NCBI RefSeq assembly: GCF_001278945.1 | Contig: NZ_LGRV01000005.1 | Location: 144,618 to 208,617, forward strand | Length of the DNA stretch: 64,000 nt | Direction: 5' to 3' | Source of the DNA: Lysinibacillus contaminans | GTDB lineage: Bacteria > Bacillota > Bacilli > Bacillales_A > Planococcaceae | Shown: in pieces, positions 1 through 8,566 of the stretch | How positions within the stretch are numbered: the first letter of the stretch is position 1 | How the letters are laid out: each line of letters begins with the position of its first letter | Program-made: the position numbers and the translations under genes | Notes under the pieces: generated by a model | Databases searched by the model: none | What the model saw: only the letters and a program-made list of their open reading frames with translations | What the model was told of the DNA's origin: nothing

Positions 1-249
1 TGTGGGTTAGGGGGTATTATCAACGGTCCTAATCTCTATGAAAAAAACAATTTAGCTGATCTGACAGGTGATGTATTCCAAGCGGCTGAATGGAGTCATA
101 ATGGAAAATATCTTTATAAGAAAACGTTATTCAGTAGAAAATTTAGAGACTTAATTATAGAGAATAATATTTCCCTAGAAGTAAAAGGCGAAAAGGATGC
201 GAATTTTGGTCCGAAAGATTGGTTATTTGATCCCATATTATTAAGATAA
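1..249 (+). CDS. 3' end of an unrecognised protein (partial)
   Basis: Frame 1 is open from the first base to a TAA at 247-249, giving 82 residues with no start, so the gene begins upstream of the window. The residues are mixed polar and aromatic, with WSHNGKYLYKK near the middle and a conserved-looking end KDWLFDPILLR. The segment TLFSRKFRDLIIENN has the look of small cytosolic immunity-type proteins, but I cannot assign a family. No membrane segment is visible. A strong hairpin follows 16 bases after the stop. Confidence 0.55.
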   Translation, partial: CGLGGIINGPNLYEKNNLADLTGDVFQAAEWSHNGKYLYKKTLFSRKFRDLIIENNISLEVKGEKDANFGPKDWLFDPILLR

Positions 250-264
250 TAATCATTTATAGAT

Positions 265-310
265 GTAACCCTTGATTCTCCATTCTATAATGATGAATCA
301 AGGGTTACTC
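265..310 (+). terminator. Hairpin terminator after the partial gene
   Basis: A perfect 14-bp inverted repeat (GTAACCCTTGATTC at 265-278, complement at 295-308) encloses a 16-base loop and is followed by a moderately T-rich stretch. It lies directly after the stop codon of the partial gene. Confidence 0.7.
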
Positions 311-423
311 TTAGATTTCCTAATGTCCTTAATTTCCGAAAAGTGAAATGACTAAAAAACTTTGATATGGTAGGGAATCTTTTTCATTACCTTATAAGTC
401 AAAAGAGTAAGGAAGTGTTTGAT

Positions 424-555
424 ATGTGGAAAAAACTACTACCTATAATTGTGATTTTATTTATTATTGCTTTGGCAATATCGAATTATTTTAATGAATC
501 AGAGTCAGAAAATACTATAATAGCACAACAGATACATTACATATTTTTCGTGTGA
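424..555 (+). CDS. Small single-pass membrane peptide
   Basis: A 43-residue ORF starts with MWKKLLPIIVILFIIALAIS: a short basic head, then one hydrophobic segment of about 17 residues, then an acidic tail (NESESEN). An upstream in-frame ATG at 367 exists, but AAGGAAG 8 bases before 424 favours the shorter start. The last residues (HYIFFV) look unnatural and the following DNA is decayed, so the reading frame may be truncated. Function unknown. Confidence 0.4.
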   Translation: MWKKLLPIIVILFIIALAISNYFNESESENTIIAQQIHYIFFV

Positions 556-582
556 ATTTTAGTACATAATAATCGTGACTGA

Positions 583-823
583 AGTCCAGTAACGTTTTTT
601 ATCCTTCTTTTGCTGCTAGCCATTATTAATCTTCTCCAAAAATCTTATGAGATGAGCCCCGTTCGCCAAATCCAAATTAAACTTACCCAATTATCCCAAA
701 CTAAATCGACAGGAATCAATTGAAGAGTGTCGTATTGAAATTACATACAAGTTGATATTCCAATTTGAAATACATTTAGGCAAGAACTTAAGAAGTAATT
801 ATCTTCATCATGAAATTGTATAA
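583..823 (+). pseudogene. Decayed reading frame, two protein-like segments in different frames
   Basis: The 460-base gap before the PAP2 gene has no intact ORF. It holds a frame-1 segment with a hydrophobic run (FFILLLLLAIINLLQK) followed by MSPVRQIQIKLTQLSQT, ending at a TGA at 721-723. A frame-2 segment continues as ESIEECRIEITYKLIF to a TAA at 821-823. Joined by a one-base shift they would read as one small membrane protein. No start with a ribosome site is seen. This is inferred from amino-acid composition only. Confidence 0.3.
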
Positions 824-944
824 CAAGGGGGAACCTATCACTGAGATCTCTCTTTATAGAAATAAGTAAGTCCGCTATAAATTTATTTATTATATTGTAG
901 TTGTAAAAAAATCAGTGGCCTCTTGCATTCATATGCATATTCGC

Positions 945-972
945 TTCAAAGCAATCGTAATTATGTTATGAT
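945..972 (+). promoter_or_regulatory. Possible SigA promoter for the PAP2 gene
   Basis: TTCAAA at 945-950 and TATGAT at 967-972 are separated by 16 bases and lie about 50 bases before the PAP2 start. The -35 match is weak. Confidence 0.35.
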
Positions 973-1019
973 GTGATGTGAAAAATATAGCGTGAATTCG
1001 TATAGAGGAGAAATAAAGT

Positions 1020-1637
1020 ATGAATAAATGGGCATATCCATTGGCAATTTTAACACTGATTGCTTTTTTAGTTTTGCGCGTGACGTATCAAACGGAAGCG
1101 GTTCAGAAATTTGATAGTCAAATAGCAGAATGGTTATTTGGTAATAAATTTATAGATATTTTTCATTATATTGGGGAACCTAAATTTGTTGTTTGTGTTG
1201 CGATTTTTTTAATAGTGTATTTAGCGTGGAGAGTAAAAAACTACCGTGGTATGGTATTGGTCTTGTTAACGTTTGCGGGTGGTACTTTGTTAAATCATCT
1301 GTTAAAAATATGGGTGCAACGTCCACGTCCAGAAATTGTAGATCAGCTAACATCCTTTAGTTTTCCATCAGGGCATTCGATGTCTGGCTTACTGTATTTG
1401 TTTACGGTTGCGTATATTTTGTCTGAAAACAATACGAAAGTTCGTAAAAAACAGCTATGGAGTGGTGCAGTCGTGTTAACCGCACTAATCGGTATGTCCC
1501 GTGTAGCAGGGGCACGTCACTTTGCATCAGATGTACTAGCTGGGTGGAGTATAGGTTTTACATGGTTTGTCATTTGCGTTATCTGGTATGAGGGACGTAA
1601 ACGGATGTTTGAAGATATTAATGAAAAACGTAAATAA
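1020..1637 (+). CDS. PAP2-family membrane phosphatase
   Basis: A 205-residue membrane protein of the type 2 phosphatidic acid phosphatase family. All three signature motifs are present: K96-x6-RP (KIWVQRPRP), PSGH at 116-119, and SRVAGARHFASDVLAG at 160-175 with the catalytic histidine. Five to six hydrophobic segments surround them. Family members remove phosphate from lipid phosphates such as undecaprenyl pyrophosphate or phosphatidylglycerophosphate on the outer face of the membrane. Which substrate applies here cannot be read from sequence. AGAGGAGA precedes the ATG at good spacing. It appears monocistronic. Confidence 0.88.
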   Translation: MNKWAYPLAILTLIAFLVLRVTYQTEAVQKFDSQIAEWLFGNKFIDIFHYIGEPKFVVCVAIFLIVYLAWRVKNYRGMVLVLLTFAGGTLLNHLLKIWVQRPRPEIVDQLTSFSFPSGHSMSGLLYLFTVAYILSENNTKVRKKQLWSGAVVLTALIGMSRVAGARHFASDVLAGWSIGFTWFVICVIWYEGRKRMFEDINEKRK

Positions 1638-1808
1638 GACTGTGGTAGTACTTTATTCGAAGGAATAGGGTGCTGCTTTTTTTGTATATGTAAGAAAAGA
1701 ATGGAGTTTTCGTTAATGCATAATATATAGCCTGTCTAAAAAAAGTTGCTCATAGGAAACTTTTACGTTAAGATGAGTACAATAAGAAAAAAGAGAAGGA
1801 AGATGCGT

Positions 1809-2621
1809 ATGGAAGGAAATGTGTTAATGGCATTAGGGCTAACCCTATTTGCCGGACTCGCAACAGGTGTAGGGAGTTTAATAGGTTTCTTTACTACAAG
1901 AACAAATACGAAGTTTTTATCGGTAGCTCTTGGGTTTTCCGCGGGGGTTATGATTTATGTATCGCTTGTTGAAATTTTTGTGAAGGCGAAAGATGCACTC
2001 ACAAATGCGTTAGGACCAACAGAAGGTTATTGGGTAACAATTGCAGGCTTCTTTGGTGGGGTGTTGTTTATTGCAATAATCGATAAATTTATTCCGAAGG
2101 CAAATAATCCACATGAAGTGAAGCTTGTCGAGGATATTGATGCAGTCAAACCACAAATCAATCAAGATCATTTAATGAAAATGGGCGTGTTTACAGCATT
2201 AGCGATTGCAATTCACAACTTTCCAGAAGGTATCGCTACATTTATGGCTGCGATGAACGATCCTAATATCGGGATTGCGATTGCGATTGCCGTAGCAATT
2301 CATAATATTCCAGAGGGAATTGCGGTTTCGGTACCGATTTACTTTGCGACAGGTAGTCGAAAAAAAGCGTTTAAATTATCATTTTTATCAGGTTTAGCTG
2401 AGCCAGTTGGTGCGGTTGTTGCATATTTACTGTTAATGCCGTTTTTAAATGATGTAATGTTCGGTATCGTGTTTGCAGGGGTCGCGGGGATAATGGTGTT
2501 TATCTCGCTGGATGAATTACTACCCGCTGCACAAAAATACGATGAAACGCATTTATCTATGTATGGCTTAATAGCAGGTATGGCTGTCATGGCGATTAGT
2601 TTAGTATTACTAACTCCATAA
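1809..2621 (+). CDS. zupT: ZIP-family zinc (divalent metal) importer ZupT
   Basis: About 270 residues with eight predicted membrane segments. The two hallmark metal-binding helices HNFPEG (residue 136) and HNIPEG (residue 165) form the transport site in ZupT proteins, which import zinc and with lower preference iron or manganese. The in-frame ATG at 1746 and others lie upstream, but AGAAGGAAG six bases before 1809 and the family-like N-terminus MEGNVLMALGL support the start given. The loop after segment three is short and contains the acidic stretch found in ZupT. A strong terminator follows the stop. Confidence 0.92.
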   Translation: MEGNVLMALGLTLFAGLATGVGSLIGFFTTRTNTKFLSVALGFSAGVMIYVSLVEIFVKAKDALTNALGPTEGYWVTIAGFFGGVLFIAIIDKFIPKANNPHEVKLVEDIDAVKPQINQDHLMKMGVFTALAIAIHNFPEGIATFMAAMNDPNIGIAIAIAVAIHNIPEGIAVSVPIYFATGSRKKAFKLSFLSGLAEPVGAVVAYLLLMPFLNDVMFGIVFAGVAGIMVFISLDELLPAAQKYDETHLSMYGLIAGMAVMAISLVLLTP

Positions 2622-2623
2622 AG

Positions 2624-2665
2624 AAAAAGGAATCTAGCCATACGTTTAGCTAGATTCCTTTTTAT
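2624..2665 (+). terminator. Rho-independent terminator after zupT
   Basis: A perfect 15-bp stem (AAAAAGGAATCTAGC at 2624-2638 with its complement at 2649-2663) ends in a T run. The symmetric A and T tracts make it potentially bidirectional. Confidence 0.85.
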
Positions 2666-2803
2666 CTTCATTCAGCCGAAAATTACTACCTCTATAGGTG
2701 GTAAGATGAATGAAGATAAAGCCCCTGGCGGATGTCACAAATTTTGAATTATGCAAGCACAATTCAAAATCTAGACGCAATCACACCGAGGCGTGATTGA
2801 TTT
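2661..2803. repeat. Dispersed structured repeat, family A, copy 1
   Basis: This gap contains three nested or tandem inverted repeats. The outer arms (TTTATCTTCATTCA at 2661-2674, complement at 2707-2720) are a perfect 14 bp and enclose ACTACC/GGTGGT. Then comes GGCGGATGTCAC, then ATTTTGAATT/AATTCAAAAT around a short loop, and finally CAATCAC/GTGATTG. The same order of blocks recurs at 3484-3737 and in part at 20741-20795, 41574-41650 and 46194-46243. The element carries no ORF. Confidence 0.75.
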
Positions 2804-3467
2804 ATTCTTCGATGAGTTCTTTAACAGCATCTAGGCAGTCGTAGAACGTTTCGAAAGGTTTATAAGGGATTTGAAGATTCTCGCAACGATCTATTAAATG
2901 ATCACGGGCAAGTACTAAATCCGCTTGTTTGGCTGCTTCAAAATCAGAAATTGAGTCACCGATAACGATCTTGAAGTGGTCGTCCTGAGCAACTGAGCGC
3001 ATAACAGATGGCTTGCAGCAACCGCAGCCTTGTACTTCATATTTTGCACATTCTTCGTCACAAGGGTTTGGATACAATAGCTCGATTTGTGAACCTGAAA
3101 AGTCAGCACTATTACAATAAACGCCTGTAAATGGTCCGAATTTTTCAAGCATCGGCTCGATAAAGAAATCGACACCACCGCTAACGACGTAAAACGGAAT
3201 ATCATTGGTATGTGCAAATTGCACAAATTCACCGAAGCCCTCACGTATGACGGCGGTATTTAGTAAGTACTGAATAACTTCATCTTTTTGACGAGTAGAT
3301 AGCAGTTCGAACATTGCTGTGACACCATCTTTGAAGGTAATTGTTTGTGCTAGCATAGCTTGTGCAATTTTCTCAGATTCCTCTGGTACGAATTGAGTCA
3401 TGAGTGAAACAATATTGTCAGTTGCTGTAATGGTGCCATCAAAATCGCAGAAAATAATTGGTTTCAT
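2802..3467 (-). CDS. mtnX: MtnX-like HAD phosphatase
   Basis: A 221-residue HAD-superfamily phosphatase close in layout to MtnX, which dephosphorylates 2-hydroxy-3-keto-5-methylthiopentenyl-1-phosphate in the methionine salvage pathway. DFDGT at residues 8-12 is the catalytic aspartate motif. VSGGVDFF is motif II-like and GDSISDFEAAK is motif IV. A cysteine-rich loop (C-x3-C then GCGCC) lies in the cap region. AAGGAGG sits directly upstream of the ATG. No other salvage gene is adjacent, so the exact substrate is an inference from family resemblance. Confidence 0.8.
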   Translation of the reverse strand: MKPIIFCDFDGTITATDNIVSLMTQFVPEESEKIAQAMLAQTITFKDGVTAMFELLSTRQKDEVIQYLLNTAVIREGFGEFVQFAHTNDIPFYVVSGGVDFFIEPMLEKFGPFTGVYCNSADFSGSQIELLYPNPCDEECAKYEVQGCGCCKPSVMRSVAQDDHFKIVIGDSISDFEAAKQADLVLARDHLIDRCENLQIPYKPFETFYDCLDAVKELIEE

Positions 3468-3483
3468 CGTGCTTCCTCCTTCA

Positions 3484-3737
3484 ACATGATTCAGTGGAAA
3501 TCCCCTACTTCCATTAGTCGGGGAATGTATGCAAGTTTAACATTCGATTCAGTGGGTGTCCAAACGTCGACTGAATCCTGTTTAAGCTTCCGGCGGATGT
3601 CACCGATTTTGAAAGGTTAAGAAGGATGTTAGCCTAAGTACGTAGCATCCATGCGACAACGGCTAGCTGAACTGCATCATGCAGCCCTAAGCACAATTCA
3701 AAATTTGGACGCAATTACGCCAGGACGTAATTGATTA
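3484..3737. repeat. Dispersed structured repeat, family A, copy 2 (with internal insert)
   Basis: This 300-base gap between mtnX and thrB shares blocks with copy 1: a GATTCAGTGGAA-type head (seen twice here, at about 3487 and 3546), CTTCCGGCGGATGTCAC, the AAGCACAATTCAAAAT arm, and CAATTACGCCAGGACGTAATTG. Relative to copy 1, roughly 85 bases separate the two arms of the TTTTGAA/TTCAAAA stem. The final dyad is kept with a different sequence that preserves pairing, which suggests structure is conserved. Confidence 0.7.
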
Positions 3738-3742
3738 TAATA

Positions 3743-3770
3743 AAAACGCCTACTTTAGAGTAGGCGTTTT
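3743..3770 (-). terminator. Terminator of the thrCB operon
   Basis: AAAACGCCTAC at 3743-3753 pairs perfectly with GTAGGCGTTTT at 3760-3770 around a six-base loop. On the minus strand it follows the thrB stop by a few bases and ends in TTTTTATTAT. Confidence 0.88.
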
Positions 3771-3776
3771 GATCTA

Positions 3777-4676
3777 TTACGCAAATGCTACTTGTACCCC
3801 TTTTTCATCAGCTTTCGTTAAGATAATGTGATGCTCAGGGAACTGGGCCTTCATTGTTACGACAAAATCATCAGCAATAGCAGAAGGAATAATCGAAATA
3901 AGAGTTGGGCCAGCACCGCTTAATGCTGTACCGTATGCACCTGAAGCTTTAGCAGCAGCATGGATTTCTTTATATTGCGGAATCAGTTTGGAGCGGTAGG
4001 GCTCATGAAATAGATCCACCTCCATATAGTGACCAGCACGTTCGAAGTCTCTTGCCATGAGAGAAGCGGCAAGCATATTAGCGTTAGCAGATGCACGTAC
4101 TGCATAGGCACGGTCGAACACCTCTGGTAATACAGAGCGTGCTTCACTCGTTTTTAGCTCTACATCAGGCACGTAAACAACGAATAATGCTTCAATATCA
4201 TTAATATGTAGAGTATCAACAATTCCGTTTTCGTCCATTGAAGAAATTGTTAAGCCGCCTAAAACGGAAGCAGTCGCATTATCTGGATGACCTTCAATTT
4301 GTGAAGATAAATTCAGTTTATCCTGAACAGTAAGCTCAAGATTACAAACTTGGTTTGCTAGTTCGATGCCTGCTACTATGGCTGCAGCACTACTGCCTAA
4401 CCCGCGTGCGAGTGGAAGTTCACTAGCCATTTCAACGCGGCAAGCAGGAAGCTCTTCACCATACTGATCTGCAATTCTTTTAGCGATAACATATAGTAAA
4501 TGGTCTTCTATCTCAAACTCGCTAGGACCATTATCATCGAGATGAATGATTTCCCAGGTATCCTGTAAAGAAACCTCTAGCTTTAAATAAAGAGACAAGC
4601 CAAGTCCAATTGAGTCAAAGCCAGGGCCTAAATTGGCTGTGCTCCCAGGAACTGAGATTTGCCACTTTTTACTCAT
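3777..4676 (-). CDS. thrB: Homoserine kinase
   Basis: A 299-residue GHMP-family kinase that phosphorylates homoserine to O-phosphohomoserine, the substrate of the adjacent threonine synthase. The ATP-binding GHMP motif [16 protein letters not shown] is clear, as is the N-terminal [16 protein letters not shown] block and the C-terminal [10 protein letters not shown] loop. Length is typical. Its ATG overlaps the thrC stop in an ATGA arrangement, implying translational coupling. A terminator follows immediately. Homoserine dehydrogenase (hom), often first in this operon, is not in the window. Confidence 0.95.
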   Translation of the reverse strand: MSKKWQISVPGSTANLGPGFDSIGLGLSLYLKLEVSLQDTWEIIHLDDNGPSEFEIEDHLLYVIAKRIADQYGEELPACRVEMASELPLARGLGSSAAAIVAGIELANQVCNLELTVQDKLNLSSQIEGHPDNATASVLGGLTISSMDENGIVDTLHINDIEALFVVYVPDVELKTSEARSVLPEVFDRAYAVRASANANMLAASLMARDFERAGHYMEVDLFHEPYRSKLIPQYKEIHAAAKASGAYGTALSGAGPTLISIIPSAIADDFVVTMKAQFPEHHIILTKADEKGVQVAFA

Positions 4677-5725
4677 AGCACGCCCTCGATATACTTTCGA
4701 ATTTCTTCTTCATTGTTTTTAAGAGAGACAAGGTCAACTGTAGATACACTCATCGCTGTATCAGGATCTTTTAAGCCATTACCAGTGAATACTGTCACGA
4801 CTTTAGAACCTTTAGCAATTTTTCCGCTTTCTACTGATTTGATAACACCTGCTAAAGATGCTGCTGAACCTGGCTCAACAAAAATACCTTCAGTACCTGC
4901 GATTAATTTGTAAGCAGCTAAAATTTCTTCGTCTGTTACAGAGTCAATGATACCGCCAGACTCGTCACGAGCCGCTTCAGCAAAACTCCAACTTGCAGGG
5001 TTACCGATTCGGATTGCTGTTGCAACTGTTTCAGGGTTTGCAATTGGTTCGCCTTTAACAATTGCTGATGCACCTTCTGCTTCGAAGCCATACATTTTTG
5101 GAAGACCAGAGCCTTTTACTTCGTTATATTCTTTGAAACCTTTCCAATAAGCTGTAATGTTGCCTGCGTTACCAACAGGGATACATAGGTAGTCTGGAGC
5201 TGCGCCTAAAGCATCCACAATTTCGAATGAAGCCGTTTTTTGCCCTTCGATACGATAAGGGTTTACTGAGTTAACAAGTGCAACGGGTGTTGTTTCGCTC
5301 ACTTGACGTACGATATTTAAGGCGTCGTCAAAGTTACCATCGATTTCAATAATTTTCGCACCGTACATTGTTGCTTGTGCTAATTTACCGAGCGCTACTT
5401 TACCTTTTGGGATTACGACGATGGATTGGATACCTGCGCGTGCTGCATATGCTGCTGCAGCTGCTGAAGTGTTACCAGTAGATGCGCAAATTACGCATTT
5501 ACTTCCGTCTTCAATTGCTTTTGCAACAGCAAATACCATTCCACGGTCTTTGAACGAACCAGTTGGATTTGCACCTTCAATTTTACCGTATAGTTCGATA
5601 CCAAGTTTTTTAGATAGGTTTACCAAATGTATAAGAGGCGTATTGCCTTCGTTTAATGTTAGAGCGGGTGTATTTTCTGTTACGGGTAAAAATTGTTTAT
5701 ATTCTTCGATAAGGCCTTTCCACAT
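4673..5725 (-). CDS. thrC: Threonine synthase
   Basis: A 350-residue PLP enzyme of fold type II that converts O-phosphohomoserine to threonine in the cytosol. The PLP lysine is K59 in GSFKDRG. The phosphate-binding glycine loop GNAGNI and the C-terminal TGNGLKDPD are also visible. The N-terminus is short, matching the Bacillus-type enzyme. AAGGAGATT precedes the ATG. It is the first gene of the thrC-thrB operon and diverges from the NiaP-like transporter across about 200 bases. No T-box or leader peptide is obvious upstream. Confidence 0.95.
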   Translation of the reverse strand: MWKGLIEEYKQFLPVTENTPALTLNEGNTPLIHLVNLSKKLGIELYGKIEGANPTGSFKDRGMVFAVAKAIEDGSKCVICASTGNTSAAAAAYAARAGIQSIVVIPKGKVALGKLAQATMYGAKIIEIDGNFDDALNIVRQVSETTPVALVNSVNPYRIEGQKTASFEIVDALGAAPDYLCIPVGNAGNITAYWKGFKEYNEVKGSGLPKMYGFEAEGASAIVKGEPIANPETVATAIRIGNPASWSFAEAARDESGGIIDSVTDEEILAAYKLIAGTEGIFVEPGSAASLAGVIKSVESGKIAKGSKVVTVFTGNGLKDPDTAMSVSTVDLVSLKNNEEEIRKYIEGVL

Positions 5726-5859
5726 AACGTAACAATCTCCTTTTGTTCTTGTAGGAAGAACAGTTGTTTTTGTATAAGAGACATTTTAACGCAAATTGCC
5801 CTATCTTTTCAATAGCTATTCGTAAATTGTCTGAACAATTCTGTATTTTGAAATTTTCC

Positions 5860-5888
5860 TTGTCACTTTATTGAAACAACTGTATAGT
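5860..5888 (+). promoter_or_regulatory. SigA-type promoter for the NiaP-like transporter
   Basis: TTGTCA at 5860-5865, a 17-base spacer and TATAGT at 5883-5888 lie about 42 bases before the start of the transporter gene. Confidence 0.55.
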
Positions 5889-5929
5889 AGAACCGTAGTG
5901 TAAAGTCATGTGTAAAGACAGGTGGTTAA

Positions 5930-7156
5930 ATGACAACAAACAAATCAACACAGCCCATATCCCGAAATAAACTTTTACGTGTAGCGGGTGTTGGCTGGCT
6001 CTTCGATGCAATGGACGTGGGAATTTTATCATTCGTCATAGCAGCACTAGCAATCGATTGGGATTTATCGAAAACAGAAATGGGCTGGATTGGGAGCGTA
6101 AACTCGATCGGTATGGCGGTAGGTGCACTCTTATTCGGTGTTTTAGCTGATAAAGTGGGACGGAAGCAAATTTTCATGTGGACTCTCGTCTTGTTTTCAG
6201 TGGCAAGTGGCTTGTCCGCATTTACGACAACATTAGTAGCATTTATGGCGCTACGCTTTTTAGTAGGAATGGGACTTGGGGGAGAGTTACCGGTAGCCTC
6301 AACACTTGTTTCTGAAAGTGTTGAAGCGAAAGAACGAGGGAGAGTAGTTGTATTACTGGAGAGCTTTTGGGCAGTAGGGTGGTTAGTGGCTGCACTAATT
6401 TCTTATTTTGTAATTCCTGCATTCAGTCAATCAATGGGCTGGAGAGTAGCTTTATTGTTAACGGCCTTACCAGCATTGTATGCAATTTATTTACGTTGGC
6501 ATTTACCGGACTCTCCACAGTTTACGGTAAAGGTAGAATCGAAAAAGCGTAGTATCTTCCAAAATATTCGTGATGTTTGGTCAAAAAAGTATGCACGTTC
6601 TACGTTGATGCTGTGGTTACTATGGTTTACAGTTGTATTTTCATATTACGGTATGTTTTTATGGCTACCGAGTGTCATGGTTGGCAAAGGATTTGACATG
6701 ATTACAAGTTTTAAATATGTGCTAATTATGACGCTTGCTCAGCTACCGGGTTACTTTACAGCGGCATGGTTCATTGAAAAATTTGGACGTAAATTTGTAC
6801 TTGTTTCCTATCTAATTGGAACAGCTGTAAGTGCTTTCATTTTTGGGAATGCAGAAACAATGGAAATACTATTAATTTCGGGTATGTTTTTATCATTCTT
6901 TAATTTAGGGGCATGGGGTGCATTGTATGCCTATACGCCAGAGCAGTATCCTGCGAGTATTCGTGGTACTGGAGCCGGGATGGCAGCAGCAGTTGGTCGA
7001 GTAGGTGGTATATTCGGTCCATTATTAGTGGGATCGTTGTTAACAGCCGGCTATGATATTGGCTTTATCTTTACAATTTTCTGCGGGGCTATTATTATCG
7101 GTGTAATTGGCGTAATTTTCTTAGGGAGAGAAACGAAGCAAATCGAATTAGAATAA
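5930..7156 (+). CDS. niaP: MFS transporter, NiaP (YceI)-like
   Basis: A 408-residue major facilitator with 12 hydrophobic segments. The N-terminal half is very like the niacin transporter NiaP of Bacillus: GWLFDAMDVGILSFVIAAL, MGWIGSVNSIGMAVGALLFG, then the loop 2-3 motif LADKVGRKQ, and GMGLGGELPVASTLVSE. This family belongs to the sugar/organic acid-proton symporter group and imports nicotinate in B. subtilis. Substrate assignment here rests on family resemblance. AGGTGG precedes the ATG. It is monocistronic with its own promoter and terminator. Confidence 0.8.
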   Translation: MTTNKSTQPISRNKLLRVAGVGWLFDAMDVGILSFVIAALAIDWDLSKTEMGWIGSVNSIGMAVGALLFGVLADKVGRKQIFMWTLVLFSVASGLSAFTTTLVAFMALRFLVGMGLGGELPVASTLVSESVEAKERGRVVVLLESFWAVGWLVAALISYFVIPAFSQSMGWRVALLLTALPALYAIYLRWHLPDSPQFTVKVESKKRSIFQNIRDVWSKKYARSTLMLWLLWFTVVFSYYGMFLWLPSVMVGKGFDMITSFKYVLIMTLAQLPGYFTAAWFIEKFGRKFVLVSYLIGTAVSAFIFGNAETMEILLISGMFLSFFNLGAWGALYAYTPEQYPASIRGTGAGMAAAVGRVGGIFGPLLVGSLLTAGYDIGFIFTIFCGAIIIGVIGVIFLGRETKQIELE

Positions 7157-7162
7157 AGAATT

Positions 7163-7202
7163 AATGCCTAGGTAGCACGAGTGTTCCAAGGCATTTTTTT
7201 TC
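7163..7202 (+). terminator. Terminator after the NiaP-like gene
   Basis: AATGCCT at 7163-7169 pairs with AGGCATT at 7189-7195, with partial inner pairing, followed by eight Ts. Confidence 0.75.
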
Positions 7203-7297
7203 GTATTTTAGCTATAATAATACATAAAAATAAGTATTTATTAATTAATATACATATTTATCTAAAGTTTGTTAAAATGGATTCTTCACTGAAAGCA

Positions 7298-7356
7298 GGG
7301 GATGACATTAAGTTAAAGAGCTACCTCAAGTTATGGTGATGAGCCTTAAAATGACT
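7298..7356. repeat. Dispersed repeat, family B, short copy
   Basis: The 400-base gap between the transporter and the RpiR gene is AT-rich with no supportable gene. It contains a segment matching 36820-36951: GGATGACATT-GTTAAAG followed by CAAGTTATGGTGATGA and CTTAAAA. The central part of the longer copy is missing here. The remainder of the gap shows no recognisable feature. Confidence 0.5.
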
Positions 7357-7599
7357 AAATACTAAGTGAACTGCTGTTATGAAATATGATAATCAAGAAG
7401 CAATAATTAACAGGAAATATAGAGAATTTATGTCATTCAACACAGACTATTGCGTTAGTGATTTAAAGCGCTAAAGATTTTTCAGAAAAGTCATTGTATT
7501 CAGATTGTAATCGTGATACTGTATTTTTAACCGGATTTAGAGTCAGTTATAAATAATCTCCATTCGTGATAATTACTCTTGGAAGAAAGGTTGTTAGGA

Positions 7600-8469
7600 A
7601 TGAGTATTAATGAAGATATAAAAAGAAAATTTGTAAGACTTTCGAAAGGCCAACGTAAGGTTGCACAATTTGTAATTGATAACCCGACAGCTGTTATTGC
7701 AAATGGCGCTGCTGAAGTTGGTAGACAGGCTAATGTCAGTGAATCTACGGTCATTCGTTTTTGCTATGCAATGGATTTATCGGGTTATGTAGAACTTCAA
7801 GAGGAAATACGAAGCTATTTAATGACCAAAAATGAAGGAGCACATGTGCATTCAACCTACTCAGCGGGACAACAAAATGTGCTAAATTACGGTAAGATTA
7901 TGCAGAGAGATATACAAAACATACAAGACACAATACGCCTTATTAATGACAACACACTTCAAAAAAGTGCTAAGTGGATGCATGAGGCAGATACAATTTA
8001 CATATTAGGTGCTCGTCAAGCCGCTTCTGTGGCAAGTTGGTTATCCTATACAATGAAAACACTACGTCCAAATGTGAAGCAAATACGCACGGATTCGGAT
8101 GATTTTGTTCAACAAATTAATAGCATGGGTGAACGCACAACTTTAATCGTATTTTCATTCGACAAGCATACGAATGATATGAAGACAATTGTAGAAATTG
8201 CCAGAATGAAAAAAGTGAAGATCATAGCAATTACTGATTCAGCTTTATCTCCATTAAGAGAGTATACAAGTGCACTATTTGCACTTAGAATGAAAAATCA
8301 GTCTTCACTAGATGTGATCCCTGTCCTCTTCTCATTTATGCATGCGCTGGTTGAAGAAATGATAAGCCACAATAAAGTGGAATATGATAAGTATTTACAA
8401 TCTTTTGAACAAGTAGAGAATAATCTACTATTCCTAGATGTCGCTAGGGAAAAGCAAGTTTTGCGTTAA
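7600..8469 (+). CDS. RpiR/MurR-family transcriptional regulator
   Basis: About 289 residues in the RpiR layout: an N-terminal HTH (AAEVGRQANVSESTVIRFCYAM, roughly residues 35-60) and a C-terminal SIS sugar-phosphate-binding domain (roughly 120-250, with IYILGARQAASVASWLSYTM). Such proteins sense phosphosugars or related metabolites and usually control adjacent catabolic genes, but none is adjacent here. The frame opens at a TTG at 7579. The ATG at 7600 with GAAAGG upstream and the family-like N-terminus is preferred. Effector unknown. Confidence 0.85.
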   Translation: MSINEDIKRKFVRLSKGQRKVAQFVIDNPTAVIANGAAEVGRQANVSESTVIRFCYAMDLSGYVELQEEIRSYLMTKNEGAHVHSTYSAGQQNVLNYGKIMQRDIQNIQDTIRLINDNTLQKSAKWMHEADTIYILGARQAASVASWLSYTMKTLRPNVKQIRTDSDDFVQQINSMGERTTLIVFSFDKHTNDMKTIVEIARMKKVKIIAITDSALSPLREYTSALFALRMKNQSSLDVIPVLFSFMHALVEEMISHNKVEYDKYLQSFEQVENNLLFLDVAREKQVLR

Positions 8470-8480
8470 TCATAAAATGG

Positions 8481-8522
8481 AACACGTTGATACGCTTGTA
8501 GTGCTTGTTTACGTGTTTTTTT
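8481..8522 (+). terminator. Probable terminator after the RpiR gene
   Basis: AACACGT at 8481-8487 pairs with ACGTGTT at 8511-8517, followed by a T run. The loop is long, so folding is less certain. Confidence 0.5.
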
Positions 8523-8566
8523 ATTGTGAAAAAAGACCATAAAAAGTTATGGTCTGTAAGAGTAGT

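Noticed and set aside
2339..2671. Minus-strand 110-codon frame opposite zupT
   Set aside because: It lies antisense to conserved membrane segments of zupT and has no ribosome site; it is a shadow frame.
3468..3776. A riboswitch or T-box leader between mtnX and thrB
   Set aside because: The structured sequence here matches the dispersed family A repeat, lacks T-box or SAM-box motifs, and lies downstream, not upstream, of the thr operon.
7379..7474. A 31-codon frame beginning MKYDNQEAIINRKY in the gap before the RpiR gene
   Set aside because: There is no ribosome binding site and the composition is not convincing.
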